DNA from: Rhizobium sp. FKL33
GTDB lineage: Bacteria; Pseudomonadota; Alphaproteobacteria; Rhizobiales; Rhizobiaceae
Length of the DNA stretch: 64,000 nt
Assembly: GCF_005222915.1 (NCBI RefSeq)
Contig: NZ_STFX01000020.1
Location: forward strand, 62,001 to 126,000
Reading direction: 5' to 3'
The position numbers and the translations under genes are program-made. The notes under the pieces were generated by a model, which saw only the letters and a program-made list of their open reading frames with translations, was not told the DNA's origin and ran no database searches. Shown one piece after another: positions 27,527 to 35,573 of the stretch; positions within the stretch are counted from its first letter, which is position 1, and the number at the start of each line of letters is the position of its first letter.

Positions 27527-28312
27527 TTACCGGCCTTTCCAGACCGGATCGCGCTTTTCTGCAAAGGCGCGGGCGCCTTCGAGATTGTCCTCGCTGCCAT
27601 AGAGAATATCGACGGTCTTCAGCTGGCGTCGGGTGATCTTGTTCATCGTATCCTGGAATTTCGAACCTTCGGCCTCGCGCACCACTTCCTTGATGGCGGC
27701 ATAGACCAGCGGCGGGCCGCTTTCGAGCAGGCGGGCAAGTTCCCAGGCGCGCTCCATCAGCCGGTCGGCCGCGAGGATTTCGTTGACGAAGCCCCAGCGA
27801 TGGGCCTCCTGCGCATCCAGCCAGCGGCCGGTCAGCAGCATGTCCATGGCGATGTGATAGGGAATGCGCTTGGGCAGCTTGATGGAGGCTGCGTCGGCCA
27901 CCGTGCCGGAGCGGATTTCCGGCAGCGCGAAGGTCGCGTGCTCCGCCGCCAGGATCAGGTCGGTCGACAGGGCGATCTCCAGCCCGCCGCCGCAGCAGAT
28001 GCCGTTGATGGCCGCAATGATCGGCTTGTTGAGATCGCGCAATTCCTGCATGCCGCCGAAGCCGCCGACGCCGTAATCGCCATCCACCGCATCGCCGGCG
28101 GCTGCCGCCTTCAGATCCCAGCCGGGGCAGAAGAATTTCGGACCGGAGCCGGTGATGATGGCGACGCGCAGGCTGTCGTCATCGCGGAAATCCTGGAAAA
28201 TCTTGCCCATGATCCGCGAGGTGATGAGGTCAATGGCGTTGGCCTTGGGCCGGTCGATGGTGACTTCGAGAACGCCGCCCTCGCGGCGGGTTTTGATGGG
28301 GGTGTCGGTCAT
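27527..28312 (-). CDS. Crotonobetainyl-CoA hydratase (CaiD-like enoyl-CoA hydratase)
   Basis: A 261-residue crotonase-fold protein, exactly the CaiD length. The oxyanion-hole segments are GSGPKFFCPGWDLKAAAAGD and NGICCGGGLEIALSTDLILAAEHATFALPEI, and the catalytic Glu is in LPEIRSGTV. In the pathway it hydrates crotonobetainyl-CoA to L-carnitinyl-CoA. The start ATG follows GGGAGA. It is the last gene of the gamma-butyrobetaine/carnitine operon, separated from the ligase gene by a large palindrome. A general enoyl-CoA hydratase is the alternative, but context favours CaiD. Confidence 0.85.
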   Translation of the reverse strand: MTDTPIKTRREGGVLEVTIDRPKANAIDLITSRIMGKIFQDFRDDDSLRVAIITGSGPKFFCPGWDLKAAAAGDAVDGDYGVGGFGGMQELRDLNKPIIAAINGICCGGGLEIALSTDLILAAEHATFALPEIRSGTVADAASIKLPKRIPYHIAMDMLLTGRWLDAQEAHRWGFVNEILAADRLMERAWELARLLESGPPLVYAAIKEVVREAEGSKFQDTMNKITRRQLKTVDILYGSEDNLEGARAFAEKRDPVWKGR

Positions 28313-28355
28313 GCGGGTCTCCCGGTTGTCGTTTTGCAGCTTCTTTGATGAGACC

Positions 28356-28435
28356 GTCATGCTCGGGCTTGTCCCGAGCATCTGCTCAGCCAAACCGTTG
28401 CCGCGGCAGATCCTCGGGACAAGCCCGAGGATGAC
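28356..28435. repeat. Intergenic palindrome (double-hairpin element)
   Basis: The arms 28356-28385 and 28406-28435 are 30-base inverted copies with two mismatches, and the differing bases lie symmetrically. Each arm also folds on itself (CTCGGG-CTTGT-CCCGAG on the left; CCTCGGGACAAGCCCGAGG on the right). It lies between the ligase and the CaiD-like gene of one operon. Repeats with CGGGCTTGTCCCG cores are common in Hyphomicrobiales genomes. Confidence 0.85.
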
Positions 28436-28449
28436 GACTTTGTGCCTTG

Positions 28450-30510
28450 TTACTCTCTCACGCTCACCAGCGCATCCGCCGCGACCACACCGTCAGACAG
28501 CGCCATCAGCGGGTTGATGTCCAGCTCCTCGATCGTCCCGGCATGGGCGATGACGAAATCGGCGGCGGCGGCAATGGCGTCGATGAGCGCAGGCATGTCG
28601 GCCTTGGCCTGGCCGCGATAGCCGTTCAGAAGCTTGGCGATCTTGAGGCCTTGCAGCGCCCGCTCGATTTCGGCTTTTGTGGTCGGTAAGGTCAGCACGG
28701 CGCTGTCCTCGATCAGTTCCACCAGAATGCCGCCGGCGCCCACGGTCAGCACCGGGCCGACGACCGCGTCGCGCATGGCGCCGATGATGAGTTCGGCCAC
28801 CGGCTTGCTGGCCATAGCTTCCACCAGATAGCCCTTTGCCACCGATTGCATCGCCTGGGCGGCGGCCAGCACCTCGGCTTCGGAGCGAAGATTGAGCTTG
28901 ACCGCCCCGGCCTCGGTCTTGTGCGCCACGCCCGAGCCTTTGAGCGCCACGGGGAAGCCGATCTCGGCGGCGGCCTTCGCTGCGGCTTCGGGTGTGGCCG
29001 CGAACAGACCCTTGGGAACCGGCAGGCCGAAGGGGGCGAGCGCCTGTTTGGACTCATGTTCGGTCAGGGTCTTCGGTTCGACTTCGCTTACGGTTTCGCG
29101 CAGCAACGGAAGCGGGGCAGGGCGCGACCAGGCGCGATGGATGCGATGGGCGATCTCGACGGCCGCCAGGGCCTCGTTGATGCCGTAGAAGGCGCCGACG
29201 CCTTCCTGCATCAGCCGGATCGCCACGTCCTCGGGCAGGTTCTCTCCCATCGAGGCGACGATGCCGGCATGGGCCCCGGTTGCCTGTTTGGCTGAGATCA
29301 CCGCCTCCACCGTGGTCATCCAGTCGGCCGGGTCGCAGCGGTCGGCGCGGGGGAAATCGAGCACGATCAGATTGAGCGCGTAGTCGCCCTGCATCATGGT
29401 CGCGAAGGCCGTGGTCTGCTTGTCGCGATTGCCCCAGACGAAGGTGTGGTAATCGAGCGGATTGGAGAGCGTGACCATCTGTCCCAGCGTCTCGCGCAGC
29501 ACGGGCAGTTGCTCGGGCTTCAAGTCGCGGAAGACGATGTCGCGGATTTCGCCGGCGTCGGCCACCAGCGAGGCCTCGCCGCCCGAGCAGCTCATCGAGG
29601 AGACGGTGTTGTCCGCAAGCGGGCCGAAGAGATGCAGGAGTTTCAGGGTCTCCAGAAGCTCCGGCAGTGTCTCGACGCGGCCGATGCCGAGCCGGTCGAG
29701 CACGGCTGAGGACACTTTGTCATTGCCGGCGAGCGAGGCGGTGTGCGACACCGTCGCCTTCTGCGCGGCTTCGGACTTTCCGACCTTCAGTGCGATCACC
29801 GGCTTCTTCAGCTCACGGGCGCGGCGGCCGAGCAGTTCCAGCGTCTCGATATCGTCGAAGCCTTCGATATGCAGGCCGACGGCGGTGACGCGGGGATCTT
29901 CGAGCGCAGCGACGGCCAGAGCGGACAGCCCCGTCTGCGCCTGATTGCCGGCCGTCATCAGATAGGCCAGCGGCAGGCCGCGCGCCTGCATGGAAATGTT
30001 GCAGGCGATGTTGGAACTCTGGGTCAGCACCGCGACGCCGCGGTCGGTTCTCACCATGCCGTGCTGGTCGGGCCAGAGCAGCGCGCCGTCGAGCATGTTG
30101 ATGAAGCCGTAGCAATTGGGGCCGACCACGGCCATGTCGCCTGCGGCCTCCACCAGCTTTGCCTGAAGTTCATGGCCATCCGGCAGTTCCTTGACCGCTT
30201 CGGAAAAGCCCGAGGCGTAGCAGATCGCCCCGCCCGCGCCACGATCGCGCAACTCGCGCATGATATCGATGGTCAAGAGCCGGTTGACGCCGACAAAGGC
30301 GGCGTCGGGGGCGGCCGGAAGATCTGCGACCGAGCGGTAGCAGCGATAGCCATGCACCTCATCCTTGGTGGGATGCACGGGCCAGATCTCGCCCTGATAG
30401 CCCATTTTCTTGCATTGCTCGACAACACGGCCCGCCTCCTTGCCGCCGAACACGGCGATGGATTTGGGGCGGATGAGGCGGGAGAGGGAATCGGGGGAGA
30501 GGGATTTCAT
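28450..30510 (-). CDS. NDP-forming acyl-CoA synthetase (acetate-CoA ligase family)
   Basis: A 686-residue fused ADP/GDP-forming acyl-CoA ligase. Order of domains: CoA-binding Rossmann domain (RPKSIAVFGGKEAG), the succinyl-CoA-ligase-like domain with the phospho-histidine (KATVSHTASLAGN), and the C-terminal ATP-grasp (VALKGSGVAHKTEAGAVKLNL, LDINPLMAL). In this operon the likely reaction is activation of gamma-butyrobetaine (or carnitine) to its CoA ester. The start at 30510 has GGAGAA; the longer frame runs into the adjacent palindrome and is rejected. Confidence 0.88.
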   Translation of the reverse strand: MKSLSPDSLSRLIRPKSIAVFGGKEAGRVVEQCKKMGYQGEIWPVHPTKDEVHGYRCYRSVADLPAAPDAAFVGVNRLLTIDIMRELRDRGAGGAICYASGFSEAVKELPDGHELQAKLVEAAGDMAVVGPNCYGFINMLDGALLWPDQHGMVRTDRGVAVLTQSSNIACNISMQARGLPLAYLMTAGNQAQTGLSALAVAALEDPRVTAVGLHIEGFDDIETLELLGRRARELKKPVIALKVGKSEAAQKATVSHTASLAGNDKVSSAVLDRLGIGRVETLPELLETLKLLHLFGPLADNTVSSMSCSGGEASLVADAGEIRDIVFRDLKPEQLPVLRETLGQMVTLSNPLDYHTFVWGNRDKQTTAFATMMQGDYALNLIVLDFPRADRCDPADWMTTVEAVISAKQATGAHAGIVASMGENLPEDVAIRLMQEGVGAFYGINEALAAVEIAHRIHRAWSRPAPLPLLRETVSEVEPKTLTEHESKQALAPFGLPVPKGLFAATPEAAAKAAAEIGFPVALKGSGVAHKTEAGAVKLNLRSEAEVLAAAQAMQSVAKGYLVEAMASKPVAELIIGAMRDAVVGPVLTVGAGGILVELIEDSAVLTLPTTKAEIERALQGLKIAKLLNGYRGQAKADMPALIDAIAAAADFVIAHAGTIEELDINPLMALSDGVVAADALVSVRE

Positions 30511-30530
30511 AGGCGCAATTCTCCGGAGCT

Positions 30531-30705
30531 TACCCCCCTCTGCCCTGCCGGGCATCTCCCCCTCAAGGTGGGAGATTGGCAGGGGGCGCCTGCACAGGCT
30601 TCAAGTTGTCGTTCGCGTTTGGCGCGGCTTTTGTAAGAGGCAGAACGGCGCTCCATCCGATCTCCCCCCTTGAGGGGGAGATGCCCGGCAGGGCAGAGGG
30701 GGGTA
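30531..30705. repeat. Large palindromic element, copy 1
   Basis: Two 49-base arms (30531-30579 and 30657-30705) are inverted copies with only two mismatches. Each contains CCCTGCCGGGCATCTCC and CCCCTCAAGG(G/T)GGGAGAT. They enclose 77 bases of unrelated sequence. The element fills the gap between the acyl-CoA dehydrogenase and the ligase genes and would form a very long mRNA stem. A second copy of the arms lies at 31914-32070. Confidence 0.9.
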
Positions 30706-30720
30706 GCCGCTTGCTCCATA

Positions 30721-31881
30721 TCAGGCCCCGAACGGCCGCAGCAGATCGCGGCTGATGATATGCCGCTGGATTTCGCTGGTGCCGTCCCAGATGCGCTCGA
30801 CGCGGGCGTCGCGCCAGAAGCGGGCGAGCGGCAGATCGTCCATCAGGCCCATGCCGCCATAGATCTGGATGGCCTGGTCGGTGACGCGGGCGAGCATTTC
30901 CGAGGCGTAAAGCTTGGCCGAGGCGATTTCGCGGTTGGACGGTTTGCCCTGGTCGAGCAGCCAAGCGCCGTGCAGGGTCAAGAAATCGGCGGCGTCGATT
31001 TCGGTGATCATGTCGGCGAGCTTGAAGGACACGCCCTGATTGGCGCCGATCGGCTTGCCGAACTGCTTGCGCTCGGCGGCGTAGGGCACACAGTAATCGA
31101 AGACGCGGCGGGCCCGGCCGACGCAATTGGCGGCCACCGTCAGGCGGGTGCCGTAGAGCCAGTCGTTTGCGAGGTCGAAACCCTTGTGGACTTCGCCGAG
31201 GATCTGCGCCGAGGACAGGCGGCAATCGTCGAAATTGAGGATGCAGTTCTTGTAGCCGCGATGCGAGACGGAATTATAGCCTTCGCGGATCTCGAAGCCC
31301 GGCGTGCCGCGATCGACCAGGAAACAGGTGATCAGCTTCTTGGGACCGCGCGGCGTTTCTTCCTCGCCGGTGGCGATGAAGACGATGACGAAATCGGCGA
31401 TATTGGCGTGGCTGATGAAGTGCTTGGTTCCGTTGACGATCCAGTCGTCGCCATCGGGCTTGGCGAAGCATTTCATGCCGCGGACGTCCGAGCCGGCGCC
31501 CGGTTCGGTCATGGCGAGCGCGTCGAATTTCTCGCCCTTGGTGGCGGGGATCAGATAGCGCTCGCGCTGTTCGGCGTTACAGCCCATCAGAATACCGGAG
31601 GGACGGCCGAAGAACACGGTGAGCGCCATGGAGGCGCGGCCGAGTTCGCGCTCGACCAGCGCGAAGGTGAGGTGATCCAGCCCGGCGCCGCCGACATCCT
31701 CAGGCATATTGCAGCCGAAAAAGCCGAGATCCTTGACCTTCTGGGCGATTTCCTGACCCATTTCCGGCGGCACGAAGCCTTGCTTCTCGACCTGGTCCTC
31801 AAGGGGATAGAGCTCTGTTTCGACGAAGCTCCTGACCGTGTTGACGATCATGTTCTGTTCTTCGGTCAGTCCAAAATTCAT
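30721..31881 (-). CDS. Acyl-CoA dehydrogenase (gamma-butyrobetainyl-CoA dehydrogenase candidate)
   Basis: A 386-residue FAD-dependent acyl-CoA dehydrogenase with normal domain order: N-terminal helices, the beta domain with MTEPGAGSDVRGMK and WIVNGTKHFISHANIADF, and the C-terminal helical domain (ERKQFGKPIGANQGVSFKLADM, IQIYGGMGLMDDLPLARFWRD). In the pathway it would oxidise gamma-butyrobetainyl-CoA to crotonobetainyl-CoA. The position normally held by the catalytic Glu (YEGT) is Asp366 (WDGTSEIQ). It is flanked on both sides by copies of the same palindrome. Confidence 0.9.
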   Translation of the reverse strand: MNFGLTEEQNMIVNTVRSFVETELYPLEDQVEKQGFVPPEMGQEIAQKVKDLGFFGCNMPEDVGGAGLDHLTFALVERELGRASMALTVFFGRPSGILMGCNAEQRERYLIPATKGEKFDALAMTEPGAGSDVRGMKCFAKPDGDDWIVNGTKHFISHANIADFVIVFIATGEEETPRGPKKLITCFLVDRGTPGFEIREGYNSVSHRGYKNCILNFDDCRLSSAQILGEVHKGFDLANDWLYGTRLTVAANCVGRARRVFDYCVPYAAERKQFGKPIGANQGVSFKLADMITEIDAADFLTLHGAWLLDQGKPSNREIASAKLYASEMLARVTDQAIQIYGGMGLMDDLPLARFWRDARVERIWDGTSEIQRHIISRDLLRPFGA

Positions 31882-31913
31882 GGTGTTCTCTCCTTGTTTG
31901 GAGAATGCCGCGC

Positions 31914-32070
31914 ATCCCCCTCTGTCCTGCCGGACATCTCCCCCTCAAGGGGGGAGATTGGATCCCATTGTCCCGCTCGCCCAGCCGAAAGGCCAATTGG
32001 TTGGCGCTGTGAGCGCCACATCCAATCTCCCCCCTTGAGGGGGAGATGCCCGGCAGGGCAGAGGGGGGTA
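31914..32070. repeat. Large palindromic element, copy 2
   Basis: Arms at 31914-31961 and 32022-32070 repeat the arms of the element at 30531-30705 with a few changes (for example CTGTCCTGCCGGACATCTCC, a compensated variant that keeps the inner stem). The 60-base interior differs from that of copy 1. It fills the gap between the carnitine dehydrogenase fusion gene and the acyl-CoA dehydrogenase gene, inside one operon. Confidence 0.9.
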
Positions 32071-32084
32071 ACTACGGTTTCAGC

Positions 32085-33575
32085 TTACTTCTTCTGCCCC
32101 ACAGACCGCCCCGCGCCTTCGGGCGCGGGCAGCTTGGCATGCGCGTCGATCAGCGGCTGCAGCTTCTCCATCACTTCCGGCAGCGGCGGCACGGATTTGC
32201 TCTGGCTGGAAGAGACATGCAGCATCAGATGCTCGCAGGTCGCCACCAGAGAATCGTCAGAGGCGCGGTAGAGCCACAGGAAGGTGTGCAGCTTCTTGCC
32301 ATCGGATGGCAGGATCTGCGCCTTGGTGTAGAGCGCTTCGCCGAGCTTGGTTTCGGCCAGCAGCCGCACATGGTTTTCGACGGTGTAATAGCTGTGGCCG
32401 GCTTCGACATAGGCCATGTCGACGCCGATGAGCCTCAGCAGCGCATCAGCGGAATCGGCGAAGCACTGAGTGTAGCGGAACTCGGTCATATGGCCGTTGT
32501 AATCCACCCAGGACGGATGCACCTTGAGGTCCAGAAGCCGGATCGGCTGCGAAAGATCGGGGGCGGCGGGCTTTGGCGCATTCTTCCAGAGATGGGCCTC
32601 GAACTCAGCGAGCAGCTTGCCGGAGCCCCAGCCCTGGCCGCCATTGGAGCCCTTCAGCGTCTGCATGATGCCGACGAGATTTTCGTCGCGGATGCGCTCC
32701 AGCTCGCGGAATCCGTAAGCGCCGGATTGCGCATCCGACTGGTTGGCGATCTTGTCGACCAGTTCGTCGGTCAGGTCCACCACATCCATCAGCTTGGTCC
32801 AGGGCCAGGACAGGCAGGGGCCGAACTGGGCGATGAAATGGCGCATGCCCGCTTCGCCGCCGGCGATGCGATAGGTTTCAAACATGCCCATCTGCGCCCA
32901 GCGCATGCCGAAGGAGTAGCGGATCACGTCGTCGAGCGTTTCGGTGTCGCAGATATCGTCCTGGATCAGCCACAGGCCTTCGCGCCAGACGGCTTCGAGC
33001 AGGCGGTCGCCGACGAAGGCTTCGATTTCCTTCTTGAGGATCACGCCCTTCATGCCGATGGGCGCGAGCTTGGCCTTCGCTTCTTCCAGCACGGCGGGCG
33101 AGGTCTTCTGGCCACCGACCAGTTCCGCGAGCGGCAGCAGATAGACGGGGTTATAGGGGTGGGCGACGAACATGCGCTCGGGATGCTTCATGTCGCGCTG
33201 CAGTTCGGTCGGCATGATGCCCGAGGTCGACGAGCCGATCAGCGCCTTGGGATCGGCCGCCGCGTCGATCTGGGTGATGACGTTGCGCTTGAGGTCGATC
33301 CGCTCCGGCACCGATTCCTGGATCCAGTCGGCGCTGGCGACGGCTTCCTCGACCGTCTTGTAGAAGGTCAGCTTGCCCTTGGTCGGCAGCGGCGCGGCCG
33401 TCAGCAGGCTATAGGCGCGCTCGGCATTGGCCATGACCTCGCCGATGATGCGCTCGGCTTCCGGATGGGGATCGTACATGGCGGTGTCGATGCCGGCCAG
33501 CACGAACCGCGCCGCCCAGGCCCCGCCGATGACGCCGCCGCCGATACAGGCGGCCTTGTTGATTGTCGCTGTCAT
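32085..33575 (-). CDS. lcdH: L-carnitine dehydrogenase fused to a betainyl-CoA thioesterase
   Basis: A 496-residue bifunctional protein. Residues 1 to about 320 are a 3-hydroxyacyl-CoA-dehydrogenase-type L-carnitine 3-dehydrogenase (NAD motif ACIGGGVIGGAWAARF, residues 9-24; IGSSTSGIMPTELQRDMKHPERMFVAHPYNP). From about residue 345 a hotdog-fold thioesterase follows, with the catalytic signature HPSWVDYNGHMTEFRY (Asp358, Asn360, His362). The first half makes 3-dehydrocarnitine; the second releases glycine betaine from betainyl-CoA, the product of the next enzyme. In Pseudomonas these are separate genes (cdhA, cdhB). The BKACE gene lies 11 bases upstream in the operon. Confidence 0.9.
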   Translation of the reverse strand: MTATINKAACIGGGVIGGAWAARFVLAGIDTAMYDPHPEAERIIGEVMANAERAYSLLTAAPLPTKGKLTFYKTVEEAVASADWIQESVPERIDLKRNVITQIDAAADPKALIGSSTSGIMPTELQRDMKHPERMFVAHPYNPVYLLPLAELVGGQKTSPAVLEEAKAKLAPIGMKGVILKKEIEAFVGDRLLEAVWREGLWLIQDDICDTETLDDVIRYSFGMRWAQMGMFETYRIAGGEAGMRHFIAQFGPCLSWPWTKLMDVVDLTDELVDKIANQSDAQSGAYGFRELERIRDENLVGIMQTLKGSNGGQGWGSGKLLAEFEAHLWKNAPKPAAPDLSQPIRLLDLKVHPSWVDYNGHMTEFRYTQCFADSADALLRLIGVDMAYVEAGHSYYTVENHVRLLAETKLGEALYTKAQILPSDGKKLHTFLWLYRASDDSLVATCEHLMLHVSSSQSKSVPPLPEVMEKLQPLIDAHAKLPAPEGAGRSVGQKK

Positions 33576-33586
33576 ATCGGTTCCTC

Positions 33587-34489
33587 TCAGCGCTTGGTCA
33601 GCTTCAGTTTTTCGCGCACTTCGGCCGGGCCGATGATCCTCGCGCCCATGCCTTCGATGACGCTGCGCGCCTTGTCGACCAGCTGCGCATTGGTGGCGAG
33701 CACGCCCTTGGAGAGGTAGAGATTGTCCTCAAGCCCGACGCGGACATTGCCGCCGGCGAGCACGGCTGCGGCCGGATAAGCGAGCGCGTTGCGGCCGATC
33801 GAGAAGGCAGAGAAAGTCCAGCTCGAAGGCACATTGTTGACCATGGCCATGAAGGTGTTGAGGTCGTCGGGCGCGCCCCAAGGAATGCCCATGCAGAGCT
33901 GGATCAGCACCGGATCCTCGATGCAGCCTTCCTCGACCAGCTGCTTGGCGAACCAGAGATGGCCGGTGTCGAAGGCTTCGATCTCAGGGCGGACGCCGAG
34001 AGCGGTCATCTTCTTGGCCATGGCGCGCAGCATCGACGGCGTGTTGGTCATGACATAGTCGCCGAGCGAGAAGTTCATCGTGCCGCAATCGAGCGTGCAG
34101 ATTTCCGGCAGGCTCTCGGCGACGTGGCTGACGCGTTCGGTGGCGCCGGCCATATCGGTGCCCTGCGGGTTCAGCGGCAGCGGGCTTTCGACGTCGCCGA
34201 AAATCATGTCGCCGCCCATGCCGGCGGTCAGGTTGATGACCACGTCGACTTCCGACTGGCGAATGCGGTCTGTCACTTCCTTGTAGAGATCGTTGCGGCG
34301 CGACGGCGCGCCGGTCTCGGGATCGCGGACATGGCAATGGACCACGGCGGCGCCGGCCTTGGCGGCTTCGATGGCGGAGTCGGCGATTTCCTTCGGCGAG
34401 CGCGGCACATGCGGCGATTTGCCGGCGGTGTCGCCGGAGCCGGTCACGGCGCAGGTGATGAAGACGTCGCGGTTCATATTGAGCGGCAT
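33587..34489 (-). CDS. BKACE family enzyme, 3-dehydrocarnitine cleavage (CdhC-like)
   Basis: A 300-residue zinc-dependent beta-keto acid cleavage enzyme. The metal ligands are in VVHCHVRDP (His51 and His53), and LTAGMGGDM, TLDCGTMNFSL and IQLCMGIPWGAPDD are further family blocks. In carnitine catabolism it takes 3-dehydrocarnitine plus acetyl-CoA to betainyl-CoA plus acetoacetate. The start at 34489 has AGGAGGAA in register. It is the first gene of the operon, divergent from the CdhR-like regulator across 100 bases. Confidence 0.92.
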   Translation of the reverse strand: MPLNMNRDVFITCAVTGSGDTAGKSPHVPRSPKEIADSAIEAAKAGAAVVHCHVRDPETGAPSRRNDLYKEVTDRIRQSEVDVVINLTAGMGGDMIFGDVESPLPLNPQGTDMAGATERVSHVAESLPEICTLDCGTMNFSLGDYVMTNTPSMLRAMAKKMTALGVRPEIEAFDTGHLWFAKQLVEEGCIEDPVLIQLCMGIPWGAPDDLNTFMAMVNNVPSSWTFSAFSIGRNALAYPAAAVLAGGNVRVGLEDNLYLSKGVLATNAQLVDKARSVIEGMGARIIGPAEVREKLKLTKR

Positions 34490-34589
34490 GAATGTTCCTC
34501 CTTGGGGAGCCTTGATGCGCATTCAATGCCGGGTCGGCTTGCTTTGCTTTGCAAATGGCGCAATATTCTAAACATAATCGGAAGTCCTT

Positions 34590-35558
34590 ATGTTTGATCC
34601 TGCTGACCAAATCACCGACCTCGACATCCTCGCTTTTCCCGAGACGACGATGATCCTGTTGTCCGCGGTGATCGAGCCGATCCGCGCGGCCAATCGCATC
34701 GCCGGCCGCACGCTCTATCGCTGGCGGTTGCTCAGCCCGGACGGCAAACCGGTGGAGACGACGGCCGGTATCTGCATCCCGGTGTCGGGCGCCTTCCAGC
34801 CCGAGCGGGACAGCCATCCGCTGTTCGTTGTCGCCAGCTACAACTGGCAGCGCAGCGCGACGCCGGCGATCAAGATGGCGCTGTCGCGCACGGCGCGCCA
34901 TCGCGATGTGATCGTCGGCGTCGAATCGGGCGCCTGGTTGATGGCGGAAGCCAGCCTGCTCGACGACCACAAGGCGACCGTGCATTGGGAGGATTTCGAC
35001 GATTTCACCGCGCGTTATCCGGAAATCGGCACGGTCAAGGAGCGCTATGTCATCGACCGCAAGCGCATGACCAGCGCCGGCGCGGTGCCGACGCTCGATC
35101 TGATGCTGGAGATCATCCGCCGCGGCCATGGCTATTCCATGGCGCTCGAAGTGGCGCGATCCTTCATCTATGAACGCGATGGGGGAGGGCGCGATCTCCT
35201 GCCGTCGCCGCCGACTGCGCCGGGGATCATCGACCGGCGGATTTCTGAAGCCGTGCGGCTGATGGAGGAGACGGTGGACCAGCCGCTATCGCTGGAAAAG
35301 CTCGCGCGGAAAAGCGGCCTGTCGGCGCGGCATCTGCAGAGCCTGTTCAACCAGTCCTTCGGCGTGACGCCGCATGTGCATTATCTGGCGCTGAGGCTGA
35401 ACGCGGCGCGGCGCAAGGTCATCGAGACGCCGGCATCCTTTGCCGAGATCGCGACGGCCACCGGCTTCAATTCGGCCTCGGCCTTCTCGCGATCTTATCG
35501 GCTGCAGTTTCGGGAAAGCCCGTCGGAGACGCGCAAGCGTCTCCGGTCTCCGGGCTGA
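34590..35558 (+). CDS. GATase1-like AraC-family regulator of carnitine catabolism (CdhR/GlxA type)
   Basis: A 322-residue regulator with an N-terminal DJ-1/PfpI-like domain (DLDILAFPETTMILLSAVIEPIRAANRI, GVESGAWLMAEASLLDDHKATVHWED) and a C-terminal AraC double HTH (LEKLARKSGLSARHLQSLFNQSFGVTPHVHY, FAEIATATGFNSASAFSRSYR). CdhR of Pseudomonas, which activates carnitine genes, and GbdR have this architecture. It is divergent from the BKACE-lcdH operon, which it should activate in response to carnitine or a derivative. Confidence 0.88.
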   Translation: MFDPADQITDLDILAFPETTMILLSAVIEPIRAANRIAGRTLYRWRLLSPDGKPVETTAGICIPVSGAFQPERDSHPLFVVASYNWQRSATPAIKMALSRTARHRDVIVGVESGAWLMAEASLLDDHKATVHWEDFDDFTARYPEIGTVKERYVIDRKRMTSAGAVPTLDLMLEIIRRGHGYSMALEVARSFIYERDGGGRDLLPSPPTAPGIIDRRISEAVRLMEETVDQPLSLEKLARKSGLSARHLQSLFNQSFGVTPHVHYLALRLNAARRKVIETPASFAEIATATGFNSASAFSRSYRLQFRESPSETRKRLRSPG

Positions 35559-35573
35559 CCCGTTCTTGAAGGA

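Noticed and set aside
30556-30720. Short frames running through the palindromes (for example peptides with LPPSALPGISPSR)
   Set aside because: These peptides come from translating the repeat arms, which appear in several frames and both strands; they are not genes.
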